Part shown: positions 6,666 through 13,859 of the stretch, piece after piece
Numbering within the stretch: position 1 is the stretch's first letter
Layout: every line of letters begins with the position of its first letter
NCBI GenBank assembly: GCA_934120635.1
Contig: CAKOUR010000006.1
Coordinates: 23,397 to 87,396, forward strand
Source: an uncultured Bacilli bacterium
GTDB lineage: Bacteria; Bacillota_I; Bacilli_A; RF39; UBA660
DNA length: 64,000 nt
Direction: 5' to 3'
Program-made: the position numbers and the translations under genes
Notes under the pieces: generated by a model
The model's input: only the letters and a program-made list of their open reading frames with translations
Databases searched by the model: none
Told to the model about the DNA's origin: nothing

Positions 6666-6911
6666 ATGGAAACTGTTCAAGCAGCAGTTGCAAATTGTAT
6701 AGGAGTAATGCTAGGTTTAGCGTTCTTAGGACTAGGAATTGGAGTAGGAATACTAGGTGGACGAGTAGCAGAAGCAGTAGGTCGAAACCCAGAAACAAAA
6801 AATGATGTTGTTCATTCAATAATGACTATTTTAATCATTACATCAGTATTTTTACTATTCTTATTTTTGTTCTGTTTCTTCTTATTGTTCTATAATCCTT
6901 TAGTAGCATAA
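6666..6911 (+). CDS. F-type ATPase c-like ring subunit without ion-binding carboxylate
   Basis: An 81-residue two-helix proteolipid. Helix 1 keeps the glycine-rich packing pattern GLAFLGLGIGVGILGG (about 17-32), and the polar loop is GRNPE (39-43), as in real c subunits. Aligned by that loop, the position of the essential Glu/Asp, 17 residues after PE, is Ser60 in ITSVFLLF. No acidic residue occurs anywhere in helix 2. A ring of this protein could assemble but should not carry H+ or Na+ by the usual route. First gene of the operon, two bases before the next gene; strong AAAGGAGATG ribosome site. Function as a rotor ring is inferred. Confidence 0.85.
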   Translation: METVQAAVANCIGVMLGLAFLGLGIGVGILGGRVAEAVGRNPETKNDVVHSIMTILIITSVFLLFLFLFCFFLLFYNPLVA

Positions 6912-6912
6912 T

Positions 6913-7677
6913 ATGACTACCTTAATTTTATTAGCCATTTTACTTATTTGCTTATTAGTTGTATTAATGTTTTTTATCTTAAAATCAACAGTAAAGAAGA
7001 TTAATTCACAAACTAAATTATATTTTGTAGATAAATTACAAGAATATGACTATATGATTGATAAAAAAGAAGCAAAGTTAAATGAAATCAATAAGGAAAT
7101 AGAAAAAAAAGAAATAAAGGGAGAACAAAGTGATACTAGTATCAATCGCAAAAATTATGAATTCGATTATCAAATTATTGATTTATTAAACAAAACCAAA
7201 TATCAAGATAAAAATATATTTGAATTAAATAAAATGATTGATGAAAAATTTAATATTAACTATGTAGAATTAATCAAACAATTTTTATCCCAAATAGAAG
7301 ATGATGGTGCTTATCAATTTTGTTTAGATTTAAAGAACAAATTTACCAGCGAAGAAATCTATAAATTAAAAGTAATGGAATCATCAGAATTATCCAATTA
7401 CATGAAAACATTTTTAAATAGCAAAGAATATTTACTATATGAAACATATTTAAAAATTAATAAAAAAGGAAGTGTAGACGGATTTATTGATTATTTAACA
7501 GAACTAACAGATTTAAATAATCCTACAATATTAATTTATGTTGGAGATAAATCTACCAGTTATGATTATTTAGGAAAGAATATTAAAACTATCTATTCTA
7601 AAGATATTTATAAAGGAATTAAAATTATTTACAAAAATCATATTTATGATTACAGTCTAAATGAAAGGAATGTATAA
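6913..7677 (+). CDS. Probable b-delta-type stator protein of F1-like ATPase
   Basis: A 254-residue protein, not recognisable by one motif. It has one N-terminal membrane helix (about 3-26), then a charged, coiled-coil-like segment (about 30-75, KLQEYDYMIDKKEAKLNEI), as in subunit b. The C-terminal end, KTIYSKDIYKGIKIIYKNHIYDYSL, matches in pattern the last strand pair of delta/OSCP (DPSLIGG-hydrophobic-x-I-G-D-x-x-x-D-x-S). This suggests a b-delta fusion like the one in mycobacteria, and there is no separate delta gene in the operon. It would link the membrane part to the alpha/beta head. Gene order (c, this, alpha) supports the role. Confidence 0.65.
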   Translation: MTTLILLAILLICLLVVLMFFILKSTVKKINSQTKLYFVDKLQEYDYMIDKKEAKLNEINKEIEKKEIKGEQSDTSINRKNYEFDYQIIDLLNKTKYQDKNIFELNKMIDEKFNINYVELIKQFLSQIEDDGAYQFCLDLKNKFTSEEIYKLKVMESSELSNYMKTFLNSKEYLLYETYLKINKKGSVDGFIDYLTELTDLNNPTILIYVGDKSTSYDYLGKNIKTIYSKDIYKGIKIIYKNHIYDYSLNERNV

Positions 7678-7678
7678 A

Positions 7679-9109
7679 ATGGATAATGTAATAAACGAAA
7701 ATGTAGAAAAAGCAATATCAAATATAGAAGAAAATAAAAATATTTACGCAACTGGTAGAGTAGTTAGAGTAAATAAGTATAACATTGAAGTAAGTGGATT
7801 AAATGATGTTTCCTTTTATGAAGCAATTGATGTAAATAATAAAGCAAGTGGATATGTTATGGGAATATATCCTAATAAAATTATTGTATCCTTAGTAGAA
7901 GTTAAAGAAGAAGTTGTACCAGGAGATATTGTCTATGCCTTAAAGAAAGAATTCAAATGTTTATTTAGTCCAGACTCTATGGGAAAAGTTATTGATATTT
8001 TTGGACATGACCTAATTGCTGGAAAAAGTTTTGAAAAAACAGTTGAAGTTCCAATAGAAAATCCAACAACACCAATTATGGATAGAGCACCAGTAACTAG
8101 AGAATTTCTAACAGGAATAATTGGTATTGATTTAATGTATCCAATAGGTAGAGGACAAAGACAATTAATTATTGGTGACAAAAAAACAGGAAAGACACAA
8201 ATTGCTCTAGATGCTATAGTAAACCAAAAAGACAAAAAAATGGTCTGTATCTATGTTGCTATTGGAAAGACAAAAAAAGAAGTAAAAGATATTTATTTTG
8301 AATTAACCAAAAGAGGGGCAGCAAGTTATACAATTATTATTGCCTCATTTAACGATGAACTTCCAACAAGAACATACTTAACCCCATATGTAGCAACCTC
8401 TATTGCTGAAATATTTATGATGCAAAAATATGATGTTTTAGTAATATTTGATGACTTAAAGAAACACGCTGATGTATACCGTGAAATTAGTTTAACTTCG
8501 AAGAAAACACCAGGTCGTGATGCTTATCCATCAGACATTTTCTATACGCATTCTAGATTACTAGAAAAAGGAGCTCAACATATTGGTGGAGGTTCAATTA
8601 CCATGCTTCCTATCGTTGAGACCAAAAGTGGAGATATTACAGACTATATTTCTACCAATATCATTTCCATTTGTGATGGCCAATTAGTACTATCAGCAAA
8701 AAGTTTTGCTCGTGGTGAAAAACCCGCTATCAATTATGGCTTATCTGTATCTAGATTAGGTGGTGCTGTACAAACACCTGATATGAAAAAAGTAGGAAGT
8801 AAATTAAGAAGAGAACTTCTTTCTTATTTGGAAGTCCGTTCAGTATACGAACTTGCTAATATCGATGAAATGAGTAAAGAATTACAGAAAAAGATGCGTG
8901 ATGGTAAAGTTATGATTAGCAAATTAAAACAATATAAATTTAGTCCTAAAACAAAAGAAGAAATGAAAGCAGAATTTACTTTCTTATTTGAAGAAAATAC
9001 TGAACCAGAAAAAAAGCCTGATAATGAGTCTAAACCAGATAATGAGAAAAAAGAAGAAAGTACTTCTAATACCCCTAACCAAGAAAATCAAGAAGAGCAA
9101 AAGAATTGA
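7679..9109 (+). CDS. F1-like ATPase alpha subunit
   Basis: A 476-residue alpha-type subunit. The P-loop GDKKTGKT (166-173) corresponds to GDRQTGKT of canonical alpha. Further hallmarks are CIYVAIG, GRDAYPSDIFYTHSRLLEKGA and PAINYGLSVSRLGGAVQ. The last contains Arg359, the arginine finger that completes the catalytic site on beta. The C-terminus ends in an unusual Glu/Lys/Asn/Pro-rich tail of about 40 residues. The start at 7679 is preferred to 7661 because AAAGGA lies nine bases upstream and this start does not overlap the previous stop. It is adjacent to beta, unlike the canonical alpha-gamma-beta order. Confidence 0.93.
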   Translation: MDNVINENVEKAISNIEENKNIYATGRVVRVNKYNIEVSGLNDVSFYEAIDVNNKASGYVMGIYPNKIIVSLVEVKEEVVPGDIVYALKKEFKCLFSPDSMGKVIDIFGHDLIAGKSFEKTVEVPIENPTTPIMDRAPVTREFLTGIIGIDLMYPIGRGQRQLIIGDKKTGKTQIALDAIVNQKDKKMVCIYVAIGKTKKEVKDIYFELTKRGAASYTIIIASFNDELPTRTYLTPYVATSIAEIFMMQKYDVLVIFDDLKKHADVYREISLTSKKTPGRDAYPSDIFYTHSRLLEKGAQHIGGGSITMLPIVETKSGDITDYISTNIISICDGQLVLSAKSFARGEKPAINYGLSVSRLGGAVQTPDMKKVGSKLRRELLSYLEVRSVYELANIDEMSKELQKKMRDGKVMISKLKQYKFSPKTKEEMKAEFTFLFEENTEPEKKPDNESKPDNEKKEESTSNTPNQENQEEQKN

Positions 9110-9121
9110 GGTGGATAAGAA

Positions 9122-10465
9122 ATGGTTGGTAAAATTATATCAATATTTGATATTTCAATTGAAGTTGTATTAAGTAGCAATGAAGTAAAAGTAGGAGATA
9201 TTCTAGAATTAGAAGGAAACTCCAAATATCGGTTTGAAGTGGTAGAAATTAGCAATACAAGTGCAACCTGTATTAGTCTAGATTCTACTAGAGGACTAAA
9301 AAAAGGAGCCAATGTTGTAATTGCTTCTCACGGAATTAATGTAGAATATTCTGATAAAATCTTAGGAAGAATATTCAATTCCTATGGAATTCCTATTGAT
9401 AAAGAACCAATGAATTCCATTCAAACAAGAAGAGTTGATCATCCAACGACAACTCTTCAAGAATTAAATATTGAATCCAAAATCTTATGGACAGGAATAA
9501 AAGTAATTGATTTCTTTGCTCCACTACAAAAAGGATTTAAAATGGGACTATTAGGAGGAGCAGGAGTAGGAAAAACAGTCTTAATCAAAGAGATTATTCA
9601 TAATGTTTATACCTCCCTTAACTCAAATGCTATATTTACAGGTATTGGAGAACGTTCCCGTGAAGGACAAGAATTATATTCTGAAATGAAAGAATCGAAT
9701 TTGCTTGATAAAATGGCCATGGTCTATGGACAAATGGGAGATAACCCCGTTTCTCGTAGTAAAGCCGTTTATTCAGGGCTAACAATGGCAGAATATTTAA
9801 GAGATGAAAAAAAACAAGATGTATTATTATTCATTGATAATATCTATCGATTTATCCAAGCAAAAGCAGAAATCGCAACAGAATTAAAACAAATCCTAAT
9901 TGGAAATGGATATCCATCAGATATGGCAAGTGAAATGAGTAAAATAGAAGAAAGAATTAATTCTAACCAAAACGGTTCAATTACCTCAGTTCAAGCAATC
10001 TATATTCCAGCAGATGACCTAACCGATGAATCAGTTCAAACTATTATGTCTTACATGGATGGACAAATAGTACTAGATAGAAAAGTAGCTGAATTAGGAA
10101 TCTATCCTGCTATTGATGTATTCAATTCAACGAGTAAATTAGTAGATGTTGAAAAAATAGGAGAAAGACATTTCCATTTAGTAGAACAAGTATTAAAAAC
10201 ATTAACCAGATATAATGAGTTAGAAGAAATCATTACCGTACTAGGTATTGAAGAATTAAGTGAAGAAGATAAATTAATTTTCTATCGTGCCAGAAAGTTA
10301 AGAAACTATTTTTCTCAACCAATGTTTGTAGCAGAAGCATATACAGGAATTCCAGGACAATTCGTAAAAATAGAAGATGTATTAAATGATGTAGAAGGAA
10401 TATTAAGTGGTAAGTTTGACGAAATTGATGAAAGTAAATTCTTGTTTGTAGGGAAGATATCATGA
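9122..10465 (+). CDS. F1-like ATPase catalytic beta subunit
   Basis: A 447-residue beta-type subunit, probably catalytically competent. Walker A GGAGVGKT (145-152), catalytic Glu177 in GERSREG, Walker B LLFIDNI, GSITSVQAIYIPADDLTDESVQT and the torque helix EELSEEDK (DELSEED equivalent) are all present. Differences from canonical beta are VYGQMGDNPVSRSK in place of the NEPPGAR segment, and Asp-Gly-Gln-Ile where HLDATT is usual. It starts 12 bases after alpha and overlaps the epsilon-like gene by four bases. The intact lever and catalytic residues suggest ATP-driven rotation of the gamma-like subunit. Confidence 0.94.
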   Translation: MVGKIISIFDISIEVVLSSNEVKVGDILELEGNSKYRFEVVEISNTSATCISLDSTRGLKKGANVVIASHGINVEYSDKILGRIFNSYGIPIDKEPMNSIQTRRVDHPTTTLQELNIESKILWTGIKVIDFFAPLQKGFKMGLLGGAGVGKTVLIKEIIHNVYTSLNSNAIFTGIGERSREGQELYSEMKESNLLDKMAMVYGQMGDNPVSRSKAVYSGLTMAEYLRDEKKQDVLLFIDNIYRFIQAKAEIATELKQILIGNGYPSDMASEMSKIEERINSNQNGSITSVQAIYIPADDLTDESVQTIMSYMDGQIVLDRKVAELGIYPAIDVFNSTSKLVDVEKIGERHFHLVEQVLKTLTRYNELEEIITVLGIEELSEEDKLIFYRARKLRNYFSQPMFVAEAYTGIPGQFVKIEDVLNDVEGILSGKFDEIDESKFLFVGKIS

Positions 10466-10713
10466 CAGAACAGGGAATAAAGGTACGTATTTTTGATATG
10501 GAACATGGCTTAAAAGAATATGAAGAAGTAAAAACTATTCGTATTATCAGTAAAGATTATAATTTATTAATCATGAAAGATTATTTATCAGTAATAGGAG
10601 AAATCGTAGGTAGCGTAGATATAAAAGGAGATAACGTAGATTTATCTTTTAAACAAATTAGAGCATTCTATATGAATAGTAAGAATGTCTTTAACCTAAT
10701 GATCGAGGAGTAA
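10462..10713 (+). CDS. F1-like ATPase epsilon-like subunit (beta-sandwich only)
   Basis: An 83-residue protein matching in size and pattern the N-terminal beta-sandwich of subunit epsilon: IKVRIFDMEHGLKEYEEVKTIRI, LSVIGEIVGSVDI. The C-terminal helical hairpin that inhibits ATP hydrolysis in bacterial F1 is missing, so that mode of inhibition is not expected. It overlaps beta by the four bases ATGA and lies two bases before the next gene, implying translational coupling. Assignment rests on position and pattern. Confidence 0.75.
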   Translation: MTEQGIKVRIFDMEHGLKEYEEVKTIRIISKDYNLLIMKDYLSVIGEIVGSVDIKGDNVDLSFKQIRAFYMNSKNVFNLMIEE

Positions 10714-10715
10714 TC

Positions 10716-11252
10716 ATGAAAACAGAAGAAATAATGCAAAGTTTAATTAGCTTTTTTAGCGTTGCCATTGTATTCTTAACCGTAATTGCCATAATCTTCT
10801 TTATCTTTTGCAAAAAATTTAAATTTAATAATAAAAATATCGAATTATATGGACTTTTACTCAATTTAAATACAACATCATTAATTTCTATTTCAGCAAT
10901 TACAATTAATTACCTATTCTTAGTATGGTGTACTATAAGTTTCAAAGGTATGCAAGTCGTTTATGTTGCCATAACTTTAATTTTAGTATTAATCAGTGAA
11001 GCTGTAATTGATAATTTTAAAGGACTACCATTATCCATCCTATTAACTGTTGTAAACTGTATCGCTATTCAAGTCATCTATATGCTCTATACTTATCTAA
11101 CTCAGGATAATTTTTCATATATATTACTACTTGTTTTATTCTTATTAATATTATTTGTATTCTTATATTATACTTATAATCTATTTAGAGGAATTAATAA
11201 CATTGTTGTAAAAAATAAATATTTAAAAGGAAAAAAACAATATAAAGTATAA
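10716..11252 (+). CDS. Five-helix membrane protein of the F1-like ATPase operon (unknown)
   Basis: A 178-residue integral membrane protein with about five helices (11-32, 45-73, 78-98, 105-127, 133-156) and a Lys-rich C-terminus. It occupies the place where a membrane stator might be expected but does not resemble subunit a. The only Arg (158) is at the membrane edge, so the buried Arg needed for ion release is absent. Glu95 lies in the third helix. I do not recognise the family. It might anchor the motor or connect it to another machine; that is inference from the operon context. Confidence 0.75.
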   Translation: MKTEEIMQSLISFFSVAIVFLTVIAIIFFIFCKKFKFNNKNIELYGLLLNLNTTSLISISAITINYLFLVWCTISFKGMQVVYVAITLILVLISEAVIDNFKGLPLSILLTVVNCIAIQVIYMLYTYLTQDNFSYILLLVLFLLILFVFLYYTYNLFRGINNIVVKNKYLKGKKQYKV

Positions 11253-11280
11253 TTACTAGAAATAAAAAGGAGGAAGAACA

Positions 11281-12069
11281 ATGGGAAGTATTAAAAATGT
11301 CGTAAAAGTAATGAATTTCCACTCCTTACTTCGTGTAGATAAAGCAAGAAAAAAAGCCGAAAACTATCTAAAAGTTGGAAATGAAATCACAAAAATTTTA
11401 AGTGAAATTCTTTACAATAAAAATATTGTTCTAGATAAAGAAACATTAACTCCAAATCCAGATAGTCCAATTCTAGATATTTATATCGCCAATGACTATG
11501 GATATTGTGGAGATTTTAATTCTAGTGTCAGAAGAGCAATTTTAAAAAATCCTCAAAATGATAAAATTATCATTGGAAAAAAGATTGTTTACAAAGATGC
11601 CAAAACAATTCTTAAAATAGAAAAAGATGATTTTAATAACCGCTTTATCGAAATACAACATTACATTGAAAAATCCCTTTTAGAAATGTCTTATCGTGAA
11701 ATTAATATCTATTATAACCATTACTATTCCTCAACAACTTTTGCCTTTAAAAAAGTTCAAGCATTTCCTATTCAATTTGAAGGCGAATATTATGAAGGAA
11801 ATGACTTTGTAGCAGAAACAGACTTAAAGAAAATGCTAAAAAGTTTAGTTTCATTCTATATTTGCTATCAATTAAAAATGTGTGAATGTATCAGTGAAGC
11901 TGCCGAAAACTTAAATCGTAATCAGATTACAAGATCAGCCCTAGATAAAATAGAAGAAAAAGAAGAAGAAGAACATGCTAAATTTGTTCGTAAGAAAAAT
12001 GAAGAAGCCGCATTTAAAAATGTTGAAAATTATAAAAAAGTAGCACAAATAGGAGAAGATAATGGATAA
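11281..12069 (+). CDS. F1-like ATPase gamma subunit
   Basis: A 262-residue gamma-type central shaft. GYCGDFNSS (74-82) corresponds to the GLCGGFN signature, flanked by the N-terminal coiled-coil segment (about 4-48). The C-terminal helix keeps the pattern CECISEAAENLNRNQITRSA (compare SENAARMxAMxxATxN), then continues into a charged EEKEEEEHAKF extension not usual in gamma. AAAAGGAGGAAG is a strong ribosome site 28 bases after the preceding gene. The last eight bases overlap the next small gene. It should transmit rotation from alpha/beta to the c-like ring. Confidence 0.88.
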   Translation: MGSIKNVVKVMNFHSLLRVDKARKKAENYLKVGNEITKILSEILYNKNIVLDKETLTPNPDSPILDIYIANDYGYCGDFNSSVRRAILKNPQNDKIIIGKKIVYKDAKTILKIEKDDFNNRFIEIQHYIEKSLLEMSYREINIYYNHYYSSTTFAFKKVQAFPIQFEGEYYEGNDFVAETDLKKMLKSLVSFYICYQLKMCECISEAAENLNRNQITRSALDKIEEKEEEEHAKFVRKKNEEAAFKNVENYKKVAQIGEDNG

Positions 12070-12241
12070 TAAACAAATAGAAGAAAAAGATTATATAGAT
12101 GTTTTAAAAAATACCCAACAAGAGTTTCCAGATATTATTATTCCATCAATGGGACTCATTAAAAATCAAAATAAAATCATTATTGATGGAAAAACGATTT
12201 TTAATGATAAAGAAAGTAAGGAGAGTAATCATGTTGAATAG
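12062..12241 (+). CDS. 59-residue hypothetical protein in the F1-like ATPase operon
   Basis: A small acidic soluble protein (MDNKQIEEKDYIDVLKN..., then IIIPSMGLIKNQNKIIIDGKT). It is unrecognised. The ATG overlaps the last eight bases of the gamma-like gene, and its stop overlaps the start of the pilin-like gene by eleven bases, so all three are likely translated together. Codon use matches its neighbours and there is no internal stop. A role as accessory or adaptor of the ATPase or pilin is possible only by context. Confidence 0.6.
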   Translation: MDNKQIEEKDYIDVLKNTQQEFPDIIIPSMGLIKNQNKIIIDGKTIFNDKESKESNHVE

Positions 12242-12443
12242 AAAAGGTCAGACATTAGTTGAATATGTTCTAATTATTTCATTGGTAACTGTTGTAGCGA
12301 TTGCAGCAGTAAGAATTTTTGGAGGGTATTTAAAAGATTCCATTACAAAGATGAGTTGTTCTATGGTAGGAAAAGAATACGTAGAATCTAACACAATCGG
12401 AAAAGCATATTGTAAAGGAGATGAAGATAAGCTATTTGAATAG
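12231..12443 (+). CDS. Flp-type pilin-like protein
   Basis: A 70-residue protein with the Flp/Fap prepilin pattern: short basic leader MLNRKG, likely cleavage after Gly6, then QTLVEYVLIISLVTVVAIAAV with the conserved Glu-Tyr at +5/+6. The C-terminal part has Cys43 and Cys61, which could form a disulfide. AAGGAGAG precedes the ATG. It is the last gene of the F1-like ATPase operon, and the operon terminator overlaps its stop codon. No TadA/TadB/TadV machinery is seen in the window. An upstream in-frame start at 12183 is rejected because it lacks a ribosome site. Confidence 0.75.
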   Translation: MLNRKGQTLVEYVLIISLVTVVAIAAVRIFGGYLKDSITKMSCSMVGKEYVESNTIGKAYCKGDEDKLFE

Positions 12444-12452
12444 CTTTTTTTC
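12429..12452 (+). terminator. Terminator of the F1-like ATPase operon
   Basis: AAGCTAT (12429-12435) pairs with ATAGCTT and is followed by T residues. It overlaps the stop codon of the pilin-like gene, placing that gene inside the transcription unit. Confidence 0.8.
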
Positions 12453-12534
12453 TTTAAAAATTTATGTAAACAATCTTTAAAAAAAATAATTGCTATTTTA
12501 AAAAAAAATTCGTATAATATTAACGGTGATGAAA

Positions 12535-12786
12535 ATGAAAGAAAAAGAAAAAAATCAAGAAGAAGTAGTAACAAAAGTAAAAGAAGTTATTAATAAATTA
12601 CGTCCATACCTACAAAATGATGGAGGAGATGTCCAATTCAAAAGATTTGAAAATGGAGTAGTTTATGTAAAATTAATTGGAGCATGCTCTAACTGTCCGA
12701 TGGCAACTATGACACTACAAGATGGAATAGAAAATGCCTTAATTAATGAAGTTCCAGAAGTCATTAAAGTAGTAGGAGAAGAATAA
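12535..12786 (+). CDS. NifU C-terminal domain (Nfu-type) Fe-S carrier
   Basis: An 83-residue scaffold or carrier that passes iron-sulfur clusters to target proteins. The whole protein is the NifU C-terminal domain: VINKLRPYLQNDGGDVQFKRFENGVVYVKLIGAC, then the cluster-binding CSNC (C-x-x-C) and PMATMTLQDGIE. Single-domain forms of this size are common in Firmicutes (YutI type). Starts at 12526 (GTG) and 12529 are in frame, but 12535 is preferred because GGTGAT lies at 12525-12530. TATAAT near 12513 is the likely -10. Confidence 0.92.
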   Translation: MKEKEKNQEEVVTKVKEVINKLRPYLQNDGGDVQFKRFENGVVYVKLIGACSNCPMATMTLQDGIENALINEVPEVIKVVGEE

Positions 12787-12795
12787 GAATTAACG

Positions 12796-12830
12796 AAAAA
12801 TATAGCCTTAAACTAAAGACTATATTTTTT
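12796..12830. terminator. Bidirectional terminator
   Basis: AAAATATAG pairs with CTATATTTT, with an inner CTT/AAG, between the convergent nfu-type gene and the zincin gene. Confidence 0.7.
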
Positions 12831-13731
12831 ATTTAAAATGACAATTATCATTAAAAGTATCAATAATCGAAAAGCATTTCTCCAAAAGATTCTTTATCTT
12901 AGACAGAGTAATTCCTTTGAAGTATTTTTTCTTACTATACTCCATTTCTAAATTCATAATATCTACTAAATATTGATTTAAATTAGCATATGAATGAGAA
13001 ATACCTGTAATATTATCAAACCAAGATTCAATATCTTCAATATCTCCTGATAACCTTAAATTATTCAAAGTAGAAGTAAATGTTCTATTTTTTAAAATAT
13101 GCTGAAATAAAACAGTTTCCAAATAATAAGACTTTGAACGATAATGAGAACTAGTTTCCTGATTAATAGCTCTAATAGAATTAGCAATCTCTTCATTATA
13201 AGTATTCGTATGTTGTTTAATAATATTAATTACTTCCTCAGTTTGAATAGTATTAAGTATTTCCTCCAATAAATAAGTATTTTTTTTAGATAACCCTTGA
13301 AGTAAAGGATAAGAATAAACCACTTCTGTAAGACCAGTTCGTAAATATAATTTATTATTTTCTACATGTACTTCTTTATAATAAGAATGAATAGCATGAT
13401 TAAACTCATGAACCAAATTATCTAATAATTGAATTAAATTATTAGAAGAATATTTCCTTAAAATAATATATTTATAAGTAACAATTTCTTCATCAACAAA
13501 TTTAGGAATACTAGTATAAAAAGCTTCCTCTAAAGAATCATTATCCTCATTAATTTGAATAATTACACTTTTAAAAACATTTTGAATTAAAAATTCATTC
13601 TTATATCCATATTTTTCAACAAAAGCAGGAACAATCAAATATAATAAATGCCGAATATTAGAATTGTATTGATAATTATTAGAAATCATATCAACAAAAG
13701 AAATATATTTATCAATTAATCTAACCTCCAT
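12829..13731 (-). CDS. Putative zinc metallopeptidase (HExxH protein)
   Basis: A 300-residue protein without signal peptide or membrane helix. LVHEFNHAIHSYY carries the zincin motif H108-E109-x-x-H112. A Glu in TGLTEVVYSY, about 25 residues later, could be the third zinc ligand as in gluzincin-like folds. The rest is helical, Asn/Ile-rich and unassigned. It appears cytoplasmic and could act on intracellular proteins or be secreted by another route. GGTGAT precedes the ATG by six bases. The family is not recognised; only the motif is firm. Confidence 0.65.
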   Translation of the reverse strand: MEVRLIDKYISFVDMISNNYQYNSNIRHLLYLIVPAFVEKYGYKNEFLIQNVFKSVIIQINEDNDSLEEAFYTSIPKFVDEEIVTYKYIILRKYSSNNLIQLLDNLVHEFNHAIHSYYKEVHVENNKLYLRTGLTEVVYSYPLLQGLSKKNTYLLEEILNTIQTEEVINIIKQHTNTYNEEIANSIRAINQETSSHYRSKSYYLETVLFQHILKNRTFTSTLNNLRLSGDIEDIESWFDNITGISHSYANLNQYLVDIMNLEMEYSKKKYFKGITLSKIKNLLEKCFSIIDTFNDNCHFK

Positions 13732-13859
13732 ATCATAATCACCATAAAAAGTATATCATGAAAATACTTCATTATCTACTTCCTATATAAAAATATTATA
13801 ACTTATTTTTGAATTTTAAATTTTATAGTATAATAAAAATAGTTTTAGGAGGAAGTATT

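Noticed and set aside
6666..12069. A canonical ATP synthase operon
   Set aside because: Subunit a is absent, the c-like subunit lacks the carboxylate, and the gene order and fused stator differ from all standard operons.
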